This document shows, piece by piece, positions 19,826 through 29,383 of a stretch of 64,000 nt of DNA. Source of the stretch: Isoptericola croceus. GTDB lineage: Bacteria; Actinomycetota; Actinomycetes; Actinomycetales; Cellulomonadaceae. Numbering within the stretch: position 1 is the stretch's first letter; every line of letters begins with the position of its first letter. The DNA lies in NCBI RefSeq assembly GCF_029382255.1, contig NZ_JARLLG010000001.1, positions 1,116,001 to 1,180,000 of the forward strand, given 5' to 3'. Under the pieces are notes generated by a model. It was given only the letters and a program-made list of their open reading frames with translations, had not been told where the DNA came from and did not search any database. The translations under genes were made by a program, and so were the position numbers.

Positions 19826-20944
19826 ATGCCCATGTCTGCCATCCCCGGTTTCCGCGCCGTCGTCCCGGCGGGAGGCTCCGGCACCCGGCTGTGGCCGGTC
19901 TCGCGTGCCGACCACCCGAAGTTCCTGCACGATCTGACGGGCTCGGGGCGGACCTTGCTGCAGGCGACCGTCGACCGGCTGGTCCCGCTCGCCGGTGACG
20001 AGGGCATCCTCGTGGTCACCGGTGCGCGGCACGTCGCGGCCGTCCGGGACCAGCTGCCGAGGGTCGGTGCGGACCAGGTGCTGCCCGAACCGAGCCCCCG
20101 GGACTCGATGGCGGCCATCGGCCTGGCCGCGGCCGTGCTGGAGCACCGCTCGGGCGCCGTCGTCCTCGGCTCGTTCGCGGCCGACCAGGTGGTGTCCGGC
20201 CAGCCGGAGTTCGAGCGTTCGGTCCGTGAGGCCGTAGAGGCAGCCCGCGCCGGGTTCGTCACGACGATCGGCATCGCCGCGTCCCGGCCCTCGACCGCGT
20301 TCGGCTACGTGCGTGGCGGCGAGCCGCTGGACGTCGAGGGCGCGCCGAGCGCCGTGCACGTGCAGGGCTTCACGGAGAAGCCCGACGCGGGGACGGCCCG
20401 TGAGTACCTGGCCTCGGGGGAGTACCGCTGGAACGCCGGCATCTTCGTGGCGAGCACGAGCGTGCTGCTGGGGCACCTGGCCGAGCAGCGGCCGGCCCTG
20501 CACGACGGGCTGCGTCGGGTCGCGGGCGCCTGGGACACCCCGGAGCGCGACCGCGTGCTCGCCGAGGTGTGGCCGAGCCTGGAGAAGATCGCCATCGACC
20601 ACGCCGTCGCGGAGCCCGTCGCGGCGGCGGGCGGCGTCGCGATGGTGCCGGGCTCGTTCGGCTGGGACGACGTCGGCGACTTCAACTCGCTCGCCGCGCT
20701 CCTGCCGGCCGACGACGACTCGGGGTCCAAGGTCCTCGGTGACGTCGCGGACGTGGTCCGGGTGCAGAGCGCGGGGTCGGTCGTCGTCCCGGCCAGCGGG
20801 CGCACGGTGACGCTGCTCGGTATCGACGACGTCGTCGTGGTCGACACTCCCGACGCCCTGCTGGTGACCACCCGTGCCCGGGCCCAGCAGGTGCGGCGCA
20901 TGGTCGACGCGGTGCGCGAGCACGGCCGCGAGGACCTGCTGTGA
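19826..20944 (+). CDS. manC: Mannose-1-phosphate guanylyltransferase
   Basis: Makes GDP-mannose from GTP and mannose-1-phosphate for glycolipid and glycan mannosylation. 372 residues. Signature VVPAGGSGTRLWPVSR (nucleotide loop), then EPSPRDSMAAIGLA, VQGFTEKPD (sugar-phosphate site), WNAGIFVAS and GSFGWDDVGDF. No phosphomannose isomerase domain follows, so it is the monofunctional form. The frame opens at 19799, but the -10 box and family N-terminus favour 19826 (or 19832). Stop overlaps the amidohydrolase by GTGA. Confidence 0.93.
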   Translation: MPMSAIPGFRAVVPAGGSGTRLWPVSRADHPKFLHDLTGSGRTLLQATVDRLVPLAGDEGILVVTGARHVAAVRDQLPRVGADQVLPEPSPRDSMAAIGLAAAVLEHRSGAVVLGSFAADQVVSGQPEFERSVREAVEAARAGFVTTIGIAASRPSTAFGYVRGGEPLDVEGAPSAVHVQGFTEKPDAGTAREYLASGEYRWNAGIFVASTSVLLGHLAEQRPALHDGLRRVAGAWDTPERDRVLAEVWPSLEKIAIDHAVAEPVAAAGGVAMVPGSFGWDDVGDFNSLAALLPADDDSGSKVLGDVADVVRVQSAGSVVVPASGRTVTLLGIDDVVVVDTPDALLVTTRARAQQVRRMVDAVREHGREDLL

Positions 20945-22161
20945 GCGCCGGGGTGCCGGGCGGGGCGACCGAGCGGCTCGACGCCCTGGTGGCCGAGCTG
21001 GAGCCGGAGCTCGTCGCCGTGCGGCGCGACCTGCACGCCCACCCTGAGGTCGCCTGGCAGGAGTTCCGCACGACGGCGGTGCTCGTCGAGCGGCTGCGCG
21101 CGGCCGGGCTCAGCCCCCGGGCGCTCGACGGCACAGGGCTCGTCTGCGACGTCGGACCGGACGTCCCGGGCCGTGGGCGGGTGGCGCTGCGGGCGGACAT
21201 CGATGCGCTGCCGCTGGACGACCTGTGCGGCTGCGACTTCGCCTCGACGGTGCCGGGCGTCGCCCACGCCTGCGGGCACGACCTGCACGCGGCCGTCGTG
21301 CTCGGCGCGGGCCTCGCCCTCGCACGGATCGACGACGAGGGCCTGCTCGACGTCGGCGCCCGCCTGATCTTCCAGCCCGCCGAGGAGAGCATGCCCGGTG
21401 GCGCGCACGCCGTCATCTCCCAGGGGGTGCTCGACGGCGTCGAGCGGATCGCGGCGATGCACGCCGAGCCGAAGCTCGACGTCGGCCTGGTCGGGACCCG
21501 GATCGGGCCGATCACGTCGGCGTCCGACCTCGTGACCGTGACGCTGTCCTCCGGGGGCGGGCACACCTCCCGCCCCCACCTCACCGGCGACGTCGTCTAC
21601 GCCCTCGGCCAGGTGATCACCCAGGTCCCCGCCGTGCTGGGCCGGCGGCTCGACCCGCGCTCGGGGGTCAACCTCACGTGGGGTGCCGTCGAGGCGGGCA
21701 ACGCCCACAACGCGATCCCGACGTCCGGGGTGGCCAAGGGGACGCTGCGCTGCCTGGACGTGCGCGCGTGGGAGAAGGCGGGGCAGGTCCTGATCGACGC
21801 CGTCGAGCAGGTCGTGGCGCCCTACGACGTGGACGTCAGCGTGCACCACGTCCGCGGCGTGCCGCCGGTGGACAACGACGCCGAGGTGACCGCCGCGCTG
21901 GAGGAAGCCGGCGCCGCCGTCCTCGGCGAGGGCGGCGTGGTGCTGACCGAGCAGTCGCTCGGCGGGGAGGACTTCGCCTGGTACCTGACGAAGGTGCCCG
22001 GTGCGATGGCGCGCCTGGGCACGGCGACCCCTGGCGAGCGCCGCTACGACATCCACCGCGGTGACCTGGTGGTCGACGAACGGGCGATCGGGATCGGGGC
22101 CAGGTTGCTGGCACGTTTCGTCCTCGGCCCGGCGACGTCGGGCGACGTACCGCTTCGGTAA
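20941..22161 (+). CDS. M20 family amidohydrolase
   Basis: 406-residue metallohydrolase of the AbgB/hippurate/IAA-amide hydrolase subfamily (M20D). Motifs: HAHPEVAWQEFRT, LRADIDALPLDD, HACGHDLHAAV (metal ligands), PAEESMPGGA (catalytic Glu) and the late SLGGEDFAWYL. It would cleave N-acyl amino acids or similar amides in the cytosol; the substrate is not evident. GTG start overlaps the manC stop, so it is translated with it, although no metabolic link is obvious. Confidence 0.9.
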   Translation: MSAGVPGGATERLDALVAELEPELVAVRRDLHAHPEVAWQEFRTTAVLVERLRAAGLSPRALDGTGLVCDVGPDVPGRGRVALRADIDALPLDDLCGCDFASTVPGVAHACGHDLHAAVVLGAGLALARIDDEGLLDVGARLIFQPAEESMPGGAHAVISQGVLDGVERIAAMHAEPKLDVGLVGTRIGPITSASDLVTVTLSSGGGHTSRPHLTGDVVYALGQVITQVPAVLGRRLDPRSGVNLTWGAVEAGNAHNAIPTSGVAKGTLRCLDVRAWEKAGQVLIDAVEQVVAPYDVDVSVHHVRGVPPVDNDAEVTAALEEAGAAVLGEGGVVLTEQSLGGEDFAWYLTKVPGAMARLGTATPGERRYDIHRGDLVVDERAIGIGARLLARFVLGPATSGDVPLR

Positions 22162-22170
22162 CGACTCGGC

Positions 22171-22209
22171 CACGGTGGCCCTCTCCGGCCGCTGGTGCGC
22201 CACGCCGTG
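22171..22209 (+). terminator. Possible stem-loop after the amidohydrolase
   Basis: CACGGTGGC (22171-22179) pairs with GCCACGCCGTG (22199-22209) with a two-base bulge. It ends 3 bases before the -10 box of bmpA, so it could separate the two units. Confidence 0.35.
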
Positions 22210-22211
22210 GT

Positions 22212-22217
22212 TAGGCT
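22212..22217 (+). promoter_or_regulatory. -10 element of the nucleoside operon
   Basis: TAGGCT, giving a leader of about 60 bases. The leader carries a small hairpin (CGTCTC / GAGACG, about 22221-22239) and the ribosome site AGGAG at 22274-22278. Confidence 0.4.
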
Positions 22218-22284
22218 GAGCGTCTCTGATCGTGAGACGGGCTGCTGCCCGCCCTCACCCACCCTCATTCGACAGGAGCGACAG

Positions 22285-23388
22285 GTGAAGAGAGCCATCC
22301 AGCTCACCGCCCTCGCGGGTATCGCTGCACTGACCCTCGCGGCATGCGGTTCGGCCCCGGAGGAGACCCCCACCGAGGAGAACACCGAGACCAGCGCCGA
22401 GGGCGAGGCCACCGACTTCTCGGCGTGCATCGTCTCCGACAAGGGCGGGTTCGACGACAAGAGCTTCAACCAGTTGAGCTATGAGGGCACCAAGATGGCC
22501 GCCGACGAGCTCGGTGCCACGTTCCGCGAGGTGCAGTCCCAGTCCGAGGCGGACTACAACGCCAACCTGCAGTCCCTTGTCGACCAGGGCTGCAACGCCA
22601 TCGTCGCCGTCGGGTTCGCGCTCTCTGCGGACACGATCGACTCCGCGAACGCGAACCCGGACACGGACTACATCCTGGTCGACGACGCCGCGGACGCAGA
22701 CTTCGACGGTGAGGCCGACGCGCCGAACATCAAGCCGCTCCTGTACAACACGGCCGAGGCCGCGTTCCTCGCCGGGTACCTGTCCGCCGGCTACTCGGAG
22801 GTCGGCAAGGTCGGCACCTTCGGTGGCATGCCGTTCCCGACCGTGACGATCTTCATGGACGGCTTCAAGCAGGGCGTCGAGCACTACAACGAGGCAAACG
22901 ACGCCGACGTCGAGGTCATCGGCTACTCGGGCGGCGAGGACGGTGCGTTCACCGGCGACTTCGCCGCCAACGAGACCGCCAAGACCACGGCGACGAACAT
23001 CCTGGACCAGGGCGTCGACGTGATCTTGCCGGTTGGCGGGCCGATCTACCAGTCCGCGATCGCGGCGATCGAGGACTCCGGCCGCGACGTTGCCCTGGTG
23101 GGGGTCGACGCGGACTTCTACGAGACCGACCCGACGACGCAGCCCTACGTGCTGACTTCCATCCTCAAGAAGATGGACGTCTCGGCCTACGAGGCGGTCC
23201 TGTCCTCGGGTGAGGGCTCGTTCTCCGCCGAGCCCTACGTCGGCACGCTGGAGAACGAGGGTGTGGGCCTCGCCCCGCTGCACGAGTTCGAGGACCGGGT
23301 CGACCCGGAGCTCGTGTCCGAGGTCGAGGACCTGCGCCAGCAGATCATCGACGGCGAGCTCGAAGTCAAGTCCTACCTGGCTCAGTGA
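22285..23388 (+). CDS. BmpA-family nucleoside-binding lipoprotein
   Basis: Substrate-binding lipoprotein of a nucleoside ABC importer, 367 residues. Signal peptide with lipobox LTLAACGS (Cys about residue 18), then an acidic linker. The mature part shows the family start ACIVSDKGGFDDKSFNQLSYEG and VGFALSADTI. GTG start 22285 has AGGAG 6 bases upstream; the open frame begins 30 codons earlier but those codons lie in the leader. First gene of an operon with ATPase, two permeases, cdd and deoA, which identifies nucleosides as substrate. Confidence 0.92.
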   Translation: MKRAIQLTALAGIAALTLAACGSAPEETPTEENTETSAEGEATDFSACIVSDKGGFDDKSFNQLSYEGTKMAADELGATFREVQSQSEADYNANLQSLVDQGCNAIVAVGFALSADTIDSANANPDTDYILVDDAADADFDGEADAPNIKPLLYNTAEAAFLAGYLSAGYSEVGKVGTFGGMPFPTVTIFMDGFKQGVEHYNEANDADVEVIGYSGGEDGAFTGDFAANETAKTTATNILDQGVDVILPVGGPIYQSAIAAIEDSGRDVALVGVDADFYETDPTTQPYVLTSILKKMDVSAYEAVLSSGEGSFSAEPYVGTLENEGVGLAPLHEFEDRVDPELVSEVEDLRQQIIDGELEVKSYLAQ

Positions 23389-23405
23389 GCCGCTAGCACA
23401 CCCAT

Positions 23406-23457
23406 CCGTCGGCGCGGCGGGACCCCAGGCTCCGGCCGAGTCCCGTCGCGCCGACGG
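23406..23457 (+). terminator. Intra-operon stem-loop between bmpA and its ATPase
   Basis: 18-base arms (23406-23423, 23440-23457) pair fully if one G-U is allowed, with a 16-base loop. No U-tract. Placed directly after the binding-protein gene, it probably lowers downstream expression or protects the bmpA mRNA. A TAGGCT box (23461-23466) just after it may be a second promoter. Confidence 0.55.
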
Positions 23458-23504
23458 GTCTAGGCTGACCGCGACGGGCGTCGCGAGGAAGGGGCCTGAG
23501 CACG

Positions 23505-25025
23505 ATGCGGCTCGAGCTGCGAGGCATCACCAAGCGTTTCGGCGCCCTGGTGGCCAACGACCACATCGACCTCGTGGTCGAGCCCGGGGAGATCCACTGC
23601 CTTCTCGGGGAGAACGGGGCCGGCAAGTCCACCCTGATGAACGTCCTGTATGGGCTGTACGACGCCGACGAGGGAGAGATCCTGCTCGACGACGAGGTGC
23701 AGTCCTTCGAGGGACCCGGCGACGCGATGACCGCCGGCATCGGCATGGTGCACCAGCACTTCATGCTGGTCCCGGTCTTCAGCGTCGCCGAGAACGTCAT
23801 GCTGGGTCATGAGTCGACCCGCGGCGCGGGGGTGCTGGACCTGGCCGGTGCGCGTCGCACGGTGCGCGAGACGGCCGACCGGTTCGGGTTCCACGTCGAC
23901 CCTGACGCCCTGGTCGGGGACCTCCCGGTCGGGGTGCAGCAGCGCGTCGAGATCATCAAGGCCCTGAGTCGTGACGCCAAGGTCCTCGTCTTCGACGAGC
24001 CGACGGCGGTCCTCACCCCGCAGGAGACCGACGAGCTGATGGCCATCATGCGTCAGCTCCGTGACGAGGGCGCCGCGATCGTCTTCATCACGCACAAGTT
24101 GCGCGAGGTGCGAGCGGTCGCGGACCGCATCACGGTCGTGCGCCACGGCAAGGTCGTCGGCGAGGCCGCACCGACCGCGTCCGACGTCGACCTGGCGTCC
24201 CTCATGGTGGGCCGTGCGGTCGAGCTCACCGTGCACAAGGACGCACCGCGGTACCGCGACAACGCGCTCGAGGTCGCCGGGCTCTCGGTAGCCAACGCCG
24301 ACGGCCAGGTCGTGGTGGACGACATCTCGTTCACGGTCCGCGGCGGTGAGGTGCTCGTCGTCGCGGGTGTGCAGGGCAACGGCCAGACCGAGCTGACCGA
24401 GGCGCTGCTCGGACTCCAGGAGGACGTCACCGGCTCCGTCCGGCTCGACGGCCGCGAGCTCGTCGGCCGCAGCGTGCGCCAGATCCTCTCCGCGGGCGTC
24501 GGGTTCGTGCCAGAGGATCGCAGCACGGACGGGCTGGTCGGCGAATTTAGCATCGCCGAGAATCTCATCCTCGACCGGACCGACGGCCCGCCGTTCGTCC
24601 GGGCAGGTTCCCTGCAGCTCGCGCGGCGCGACGAGTTCGCCCAGGAGAAGGTCGACGAGTTCGACGTCCGCACCCAGGGCATCGACCTGCCCGTGGGCCG
24701 GCTCTCGGGAGGGAACCAGCAGAAGGTCGTCCTGGCGCGAGAGCTCTCCCGTGACCTGCGGCTGCTCGTCGCCGCCCAGCCGACCCGCGGCGTCGACGTC
24801 GGGTCGATCGAGTTCATCCACCAGCGCATCGTCGCAACCCGTGACGAGGGGCTGCCTGTGATCGTCGTCTCCACGGAGCTCGATGAGGCCGTGGCGCTCG
24901 GTGACCGGATCATGGTGCTGTACCGCGGCAAGGTGGTCGGGATCGTCCCGGCGAGCACCCCGCGCGACGTGCTCGGCCTGATGATGGCCGGTATCGCGCC
25001 CGAGGCTGAAGGGGAGGCCGCGTGA
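23505..25025 (+). CDS. Nucleoside ABC transporter ATP-binding protein (double domain)
   Basis: 506 residues with two fused ATPase domains, as in the RbsA/YufO family. Domain 1: Walker A GENGAGKSTLMN, Walker B KVLVFDEPTAVL, LPVGVQQRVEI as the signature region. Domain 2 has a degenerate Walker A (GVQGNGQTELTEALLG) but a complete LSGGNQQKVVLAREL signature and an unusual LLVAAQPTRGVD in place of a clear Walker B Glu. So domain 1 probably carries the active hydrolysis, as in relatives. Overlaps the first permease gene. Confidence 0.94.
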   Translation: MRLELRGITKRFGALVANDHIDLVVEPGEIHCLLGENGAGKSTLMNVLYGLYDADEGEILLDDEVQSFEGPGDAMTAGIGMVHQHFMLVPVFSVAENVMLGHESTRGAGVLDLAGARRTVRETADRFGFHVDPDALVGDLPVGVQQRVEIIKALSRDAKVLVFDEPTAVLTPQETDELMAIMRQLRDEGAAIVFITHKLREVRAVADRITVVRHGKVVGEAAPTASDVDLASLMVGRAVELTVHKDAPRYRDNALEVAGLSVANADGQVVVDDISFTVRGGEVLVVAGVQGNGQTELTEALLGLQEDVTGSVRLDGRELVGRSVRQILSAGVGFVPEDRSTDGLVGEFSIAENLILDRTDGPPFVRAGSLQLARRDEFAQEKVDEFDVRTQGIDLPVGRLSGGNQQKVVLARELSRDLRLLVAAQPTRGVDVGSIEFIHQRIVATRDEGLPVIVVSTELDEAVALGDRIMVLYRGKVVGIVPASTPRDVLGLMMAGIAPEAEGEAA

Positions 25026-26389
25026 GCGGGCAGGAGAACGAAGATTCAACGCAGCAGCCACCATCGAACCCGCTCGAGGAGGAGCTCAAGCGCGTCGACG
25101 CCGAGGCTGAGCCGGGTCTCGTCGAGGAGCTCGAGCAGGAGCGAGCGCGCGAGGAGGCCGAGACCGTCGAGGTGACAGGGGACCGGTGGCGTGACGCGTT
25201 CCGGCAGATCGTCTCCGGCAGCTGGACCGTGGCCCTCGGCGCGATCCTGCTGGCCGTGCTCGCAGGGTCGATCCTCATCGTCGCGACCGACGAGGCCGTC
25301 CAGGAGGCTGCCAGCTACTTCTTCGCCCGGCCCCAGGACACGTTGAAGGCGGTCGGCGAGGCCATCGGGGGCGCCTACTCGGCGCTGTTCCGGGGCGCCG
25401 TCTACAACTACCAGGCCGACAGCTTCGCGGCGGGGATCCGTTCGTTCACGCAGACGCTCAACAACGCGACGCCGCTCATCGCCGCCGGGCTCGGTGTGGC
25501 GCTGGCCTTCCGCGCCGGGCTGTTCAACATCGGTGGTCAGGGCCAGATGCTCATGGCCGCCGTCGGTGCCGGCTGGGTGGGCTTCGGGGTCACCGGACTG
25601 CCGTTCCCGCTGCACCTGCTGCTGGCGATGGTGGCCGGGATGCTCGCCGCGGCCCTGTGGGCCGGCATTGCTGGTGCCCTCAAGGCCTTCACGGGCGCGC
25701 ACGAGGTCATCAGCACCATCATGTTGAACTGGATCGCCTTCTACCTGCTGTCCTTCTTCCTCGCGACCCCCGGGCTCATGCAAGCCCCGGGATCGGCGAA
25801 CCCGCGCACACCACCGATCGCCGAGTCCGCCCAGCTCCCGCCGTTGCTCGGCGACCGCTACCCCGTGCACTGGGGTTTCGTCCTCGCCCTCCTGGCGGTG
25901 GCGTACGTGTGGTGGCTGCTCAACCGCGCGTCGCTCGGCTTCTCCTACCGCGCGGTGGGCGAGAACCCGCGCGCCGCACGCGTCGCCGGCATCGACGTCG
26001 AATGGTCCACCGTCTCGGTCATGCTGATCGCCGGTGCCTTGGTGGGTCTGGCCGGAGTGACCCAGGTGCTCGGCACTGCCACGACGGGCTTCGGCGAGGG
26101 GATCGACTCCGGGATCGGGTTCGACGCGATCACGGTGGCCCTGCTCGGTGGTTCGCAGCCCGTCGGCGTGCTCTTCGCGGGCCTGCTGTTCGGGGCGTTC
26201 AAGGCTGGCGGCTCGGCGATGCAGGCCGCCGAGGGGATCCCGATCGAGATCGTCCTTGTGGTCCAGTCGCTCATCGTGCTCTTCATCGCCGCGCCGCCGT
26301 TGGTGCGGGCGATCTTCCGGCTGCCGCAACCGGCGCGCCGGACGGCGACGAAGCGAAAGAGCTCCAGCACGAAGGAGATGACGGCGTGA
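25022..26389 (+). CDS. Nucleoside ABC transporter permease 1
   Basis: 455-residue permease of the BPD_transp_2 (NupP/YufP) type with about nine or ten helices. The helix pair around LAFRAGLFNIGGQGQMLMAA and the loop GAHEVISTIMLNWIAFYLL are family signatures. The first 55 residues form a highly charged acidic/coiled cytoplasmic extension (EEELKRVDAEAEPG) not needed for transport in relatives. The C-terminus is basic. GTG start overlaps the ATPase stop. Confidence 0.93.
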   Translation: MSGQENEDSTQQPPSNPLEEELKRVDAEAEPGLVEELEQERAREEAETVEVTGDRWRDAFRQIVSGSWTVALGAILLAVLAGSILIVATDEAVQEAASYFFARPQDTLKAVGEAIGGAYSALFRGAVYNYQADSFAAGIRSFTQTLNNATPLIAAGLGVALAFRAGLFNIGGQGQMLMAAVGAGWVGFGVTGLPFPLHLLLAMVAGMLAAALWAGIAGALKAFTGAHEVISTIMLNWIAFYLLSFFLATPGLMQAPGSANPRTPPIAESAQLPPLLGDRYPVHWGFVLALLAVAYVWWLLNRASLGFSYRAVGENPRAARVAGIDVEWSTVSVMLIAGALVGLAGVTQVLGTATTGFGEGIDSGIGFDAITVALLGGSQPVGVLFAGLLFGAFKAGGSAMQAAEGIPIEIVLVVQSLIVLFIAAPPLVRAIFRLPQPARRTATKRKSSSTKEMTA

Positions 26390-27684
26390 GTGCACCCGTG
26401 AGCCAACCTGCTCCCGCCCCGGCGCAGGAGGCCGGCGCGCGCACCATCGACAAGGTGTCGTGGAAGACTCCGATCGCACTCGGTTCCGTCCTGGTGCTCT
26501 ACGTGGCCCTGCTGGCGCTCGCCCCGCACGAGGGCAGCGCACGGTTCGCACTGTCCACCTCGCGCGACTTCTTCCAGATCCCGGTGTACGTCGTACCAGC
26601 GATGTCGACGGCCTGGCTCGGCGCCGGCGTGGGGCTTCTCCTCACGGTGGCGGTGGTGCTGACCGTGCGAGCACGCCGTCGGGTGCCCCTGTGGTGGATC
26701 TCCGTCTACGCCGTGTTCTTGCTGGTCGGTTTCCTCGCCTGGGCGGCAGCTGGCAGCCCGCGCGACCTGTCGGTCGTGGGCCTGCTGAGCGGCGCGGTGG
26801 TCCTGGCGGTGCCGATCGTCTACGGCTCGCTCAGCGGTGTCATCGGTGAACGCTCCGGCGTCATCAACATCGCCATCGAGGCCCAGCTGCTGGCCGGTGC
26901 CTTCAGCGCGGCGGTCGTGGCCTCGCTGACAGGCAGCCCGTGGGCCGGCCTGCTGGCGGCGATGGTGGCCGGCATGCTGGTCGCCCTCGTGCTCGGGCTG
27001 TTCGCGATCACCTACCGGGTGGTCCAGATCATCGTGGGTGTCGTGCTCAACGTGCTGGTGATCGGCCTGACGAGCTTCTTCTACTCCCAGGTGCTGGTGC
27101 CCAACACCGAGCTGCTCAACTCCACGACCCGGTTCCCGCGCCTGCCCATCCCGTTCCTCGACCGCATCCCCGTCGTGGGGCCGGTGCTGTTCAACCAGAC
27201 GATCCTCGTCTACCTGATGTTCGTCGTCGTCCTCGCCGTCTGGTTCGCGCTGTACCGCACGCGGTGGGGGCTGCGGGTGCGAGCCGTCGGGGAGCACCCG
27301 AAGGCGGCCGACACCGTGGGCATCAACGTGCTCGCCACGCGCTACCGCGCGGTGCTCATCGCCGGTGCGATCGCCGGCATGGGTGGTGCGTTCTACACGG
27401 TGGTCTCCATCAACCAGTTCGGTCGCGAGATGACGGCGGGCGCCGGCTTCATCGCCCTGGCGGCGATGATCTTCGGCAAGTGGGACCCCATCAAGGCCGC
27501 GCTGGCGGGTCTGCTCTTCGGGTTCGCGACGAACCTGCAGAACGTGCTGTCGGTGGTCGGCTCGCCGGTCCCGAGCCAGTTCATGCTCATGCTGCCGTAC
27601 GTGGTGACGCTCTTCGCGGTGGCCGGTCTGGTCGGCCGGTCGCAGCCACCGGCGGCCAACGGACAGGCGTACGTCAAGGAATGA
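26386..27684 (+). CDS. Nucleoside ABC transporter permease 2
   Basis: 432 residues, partner of the preceding permease (NupQ/YufQ type). The signature YGSLSGVIGERSGVINIAIEAQLL appears near residue 145, and the later GGAFYTVVSINQFGREMTAGAGFIAL is diagnostic. Two extra helices precede the conserved core. GTG 26386 overlaps the previous stop; another in-frame GTG lies 4 codons later. Overlaps cdd by ATGA. Confidence 0.93.
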   Translation: MSAPVSQPAPAPAQEAGARTIDKVSWKTPIALGSVLVLYVALLALAPHEGSARFALSTSRDFFQIPVYVVPAMSTAWLGAGVGLLLTVAVVLTVRARRRVPLWWISVYAVFLLVGFLAWAAAGSPRDLSVVGLLSGAVVLAVPIVYGSLSGVIGERSGVINIAIEAQLLAGAFSAAVVASLTGSPWAGLLAAMVAGMLVALVLGLFAITYRVVQIIVGVVLNVLVIGLTSFFYSQVLVPNTELLNSTTRFPRLPIPFLDRIPVVGPVLFNQTILVYLMFVVVLAVWFALYRTRWGLRVRAVGEHPKAADTVGINVLATRYRAVLIAGAIAGMGGAFYTVVSINQFGREMTAGAGFIALAAMIFGKWDPIKAALAGLLFGFATNLQNVLSVVGSPVPSQFMLMLPYVVTLFAVAGLVGRSQPPAANGQAYVKE

Positions 27685-28079
27685 GCGTGGACGACGTCGA
27701 TTGGGGTGCGTTGCGCGAGGCGGCCCGTGCGGTCGCTCGCCGCGCCTACGCGCCCTACTCGGGCTTCCCTGTCGGCGCGGCCGCCTACTCGGACGACGGC
27801 CGGCTGCTGGTGGGCTGCAACGTGGAGAACGCCGCCTACGGCGTGACACTGTGCGCCGAGTGCTCCCTGGTCTCCGCGCTCGTCACGGGAGGCGGTGGGC
27901 GGCTCGTCGCCTTCACCTGCGTGAACGGGGCCGGAGACGTCATCACCCCCTGCGGCCGGTGCCGGCAGCTCCTGTGGGAGCACGGCGGCGCCGACCTGCT
28001 CGTCGAGACGCCTGACGGCGTCGTACCCATGTCCGCGATGCTGCCGCAGGCATTCGGACCGGAGGACCTGAAACGATGA
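27681..28079 (+). CDS. cdd: Cytidine deaminase
   Basis: Converts cytidine and deoxycytidine to uridine and deoxyuridine. 132 residues, the short homotetrameric form. Zinc site: Cys and Glu of CAECSLV and the two Cys of PCGRCRQ. NVENAAYG binds the ribose. Start ATG overlaps the permease stop, and its stop overlaps deoA, so uptake and breakdown of nucleosides are on one message. Confidence 0.96.
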   Translation: MSVDDVDWGALREAARAVARRAYAPYSGFPVGAAAYSDDGRLLVGCNVENAAYGVTLCAECSLVSALVTGGGGRLVAFTCVNGAGDVITPCGRCRQLLWEHGGADLLVETPDGVVPMSAMLPQAFGPEDLKR

Positions 28080-29371
28080 ACGAACCCTTCGACGCTGTCG
28101 ACGTCATCCGGACCAAGCGCGACCGGGCGGACCTGTCGTCCGCGCAGATCGACTGGGTCGTCGACGCCTACACCCGCGGTGTGGTCGCGGAGGAGCAGAT
28201 GTCGGCCCTCGCCATGGCGATCCTGCTCAACGGCATGAGTCGCGTCGAGATCGCCCGGTGGACGCAGGCCATGATCGCCTCGGGCGAGCGCATGGACTTC
28301 TCCGGTCTGTCCCGCCCGACGGCGGACAAGCACTCCACCGGTGGGGTGGGAGACAAGATCACGCTGCCGCTGGCACCGCTCGTCGCGGTGTTCGGTGTGG
28401 CCGTGCCGCAGCTCTCGGGCCGAGGGCTCGGTCACACGGGTGGCACGCTGGACAAGCTCGAGTCGATCCCCGGATGGCGCGCGGGTCTGAGCAACGACGA
28501 GATCCTCGCCCAGCTCGAGGACGTCGGGGCGGTGATCTGCGCTGCGGGGGCCGGGCTCGCGCCGGCCGACAAGAAGCTCTACGCACTGCGTGACGTCACC
28601 GGCACGGTCGAGGCGATCCCGCTGATCGCGAGCTCCATCATGTCGAAGAAGATCGCCGAGGGCACCGGCGCACTGGTGCTGGACGTCAAGGTCGGTTCGG
28701 GCGCGTTCATGAAGGACGCCGCGCAGGCGCGTGAGCTGGCGCGCACCATGGTCGAGCTCGGCACCGACGCCGGGGTGCGTACCGTCGCTCTGCTCACCGA
28801 CATGTCCGTGCCGCTCGGACGGACCGCGGGCAATGCCCTGGAGGTGCGCGAGTCCGTGGAGGTGCTCGACGGCGGCGGCCCGGCCGACGTCGTCGACCTC
28901 ACCGTGGCGCTGGCCGTGGAGATGCTGGACGCGGCGGGGCGGCCGACGGCGGAGAGCGAGGTCCGCGCGGCGCTGCAGGACGGCCGGGCGATGGATGCCT
29001 GGCGGCGGATGATCGCTGCCCAGGGGGGCGACCCGGACGCCGAGCTGCCGGTGGCGAAGCACAACGAGCAGGTGCGGGCGGACAGCACCGGGGTGCTGGC
29101 CGAGCTGGACGCGTACGCCGTCGGCGTCGCGGCGTGGCGGCTCGGTGCCGGGCGTTCCCGCAAGGAGGATCCGGTGCAGGCCGGAGCCGGTGTGGAGATC
29201 CACGTCCGCCCGGGGGAGCAGGTGGTCGCCGGGCAACCGGTGATGACGCTGCACAGCGACACTCCGGAGAGGTTCGACCGCGCGCGGGCAGCGCTCGACG
29301 GCGGGTGGCGCGTGGCGCCGTCGGGCACGCCGGTGGCGCGGCGGCCGATCGTCCTCGACCGCATCCACTGA
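28076..29371 (+). CDS. deoA: Thymidine phosphorylase
   Basis: Phosphorolysis of thymidine and deoxyuridine to base and deoxyribose-1-phosphate. 431 residues. Signature DKHSTGGVGDKITLPLAP (phosphate site), the hinge SGRGLGHTGGTLDKLESIPG, and SKKIAEGTGALVLDVKVGSGAFMK. The C-terminal domain ends with GVEIHVRPGEQVVAG. Last recognised enzyme of the nucleoside operon; deoC, the next pathway step, lies 5.4 kb downstream after add. Confidence 0.96.
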   Translation: MNEPFDAVDVIRTKRDRADLSSAQIDWVVDAYTRGVVAEEQMSALAMAILLNGMSRVEIARWTQAMIASGERMDFSGLSRPTADKHSTGGVGDKITLPLAPLVAVFGVAVPQLSGRGLGHTGGTLDKLESIPGWRAGLSNDEILAQLEDVGAVICAAGAGLAPADKKLYALRDVTGTVEAIPLIASSIMSKKIAEGTGALVLDVKVGSGAFMKDAAQARELARTMVELGTDAGVRTVALLTDMSVPLGRTAGNALEVRESVEVLDGGGPADVVDLTVALAVEMLDAAGRPTAESEVRAALQDGRAMDAWRRMIAAQGGDPDAELPVAKHNEQVRADSTGVLAELDAYAVGVAAWRLGAGRSRKEDPVQAGAGVEIHVRPGEQVVAGQPVMTLHSDTPERFDRARAALDGGWRVAPSGTPVARRPIVLDRIH

Positions 29372-29383
29372 CGCGCGGCGGTC

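Noticed and set aside
22218-22284. Purine riboswitch in the bmpA leader
   Set aside because: The leader has a single 6-bp hairpin and no three-way junction or conserved purine-riboswitch core that I can see.
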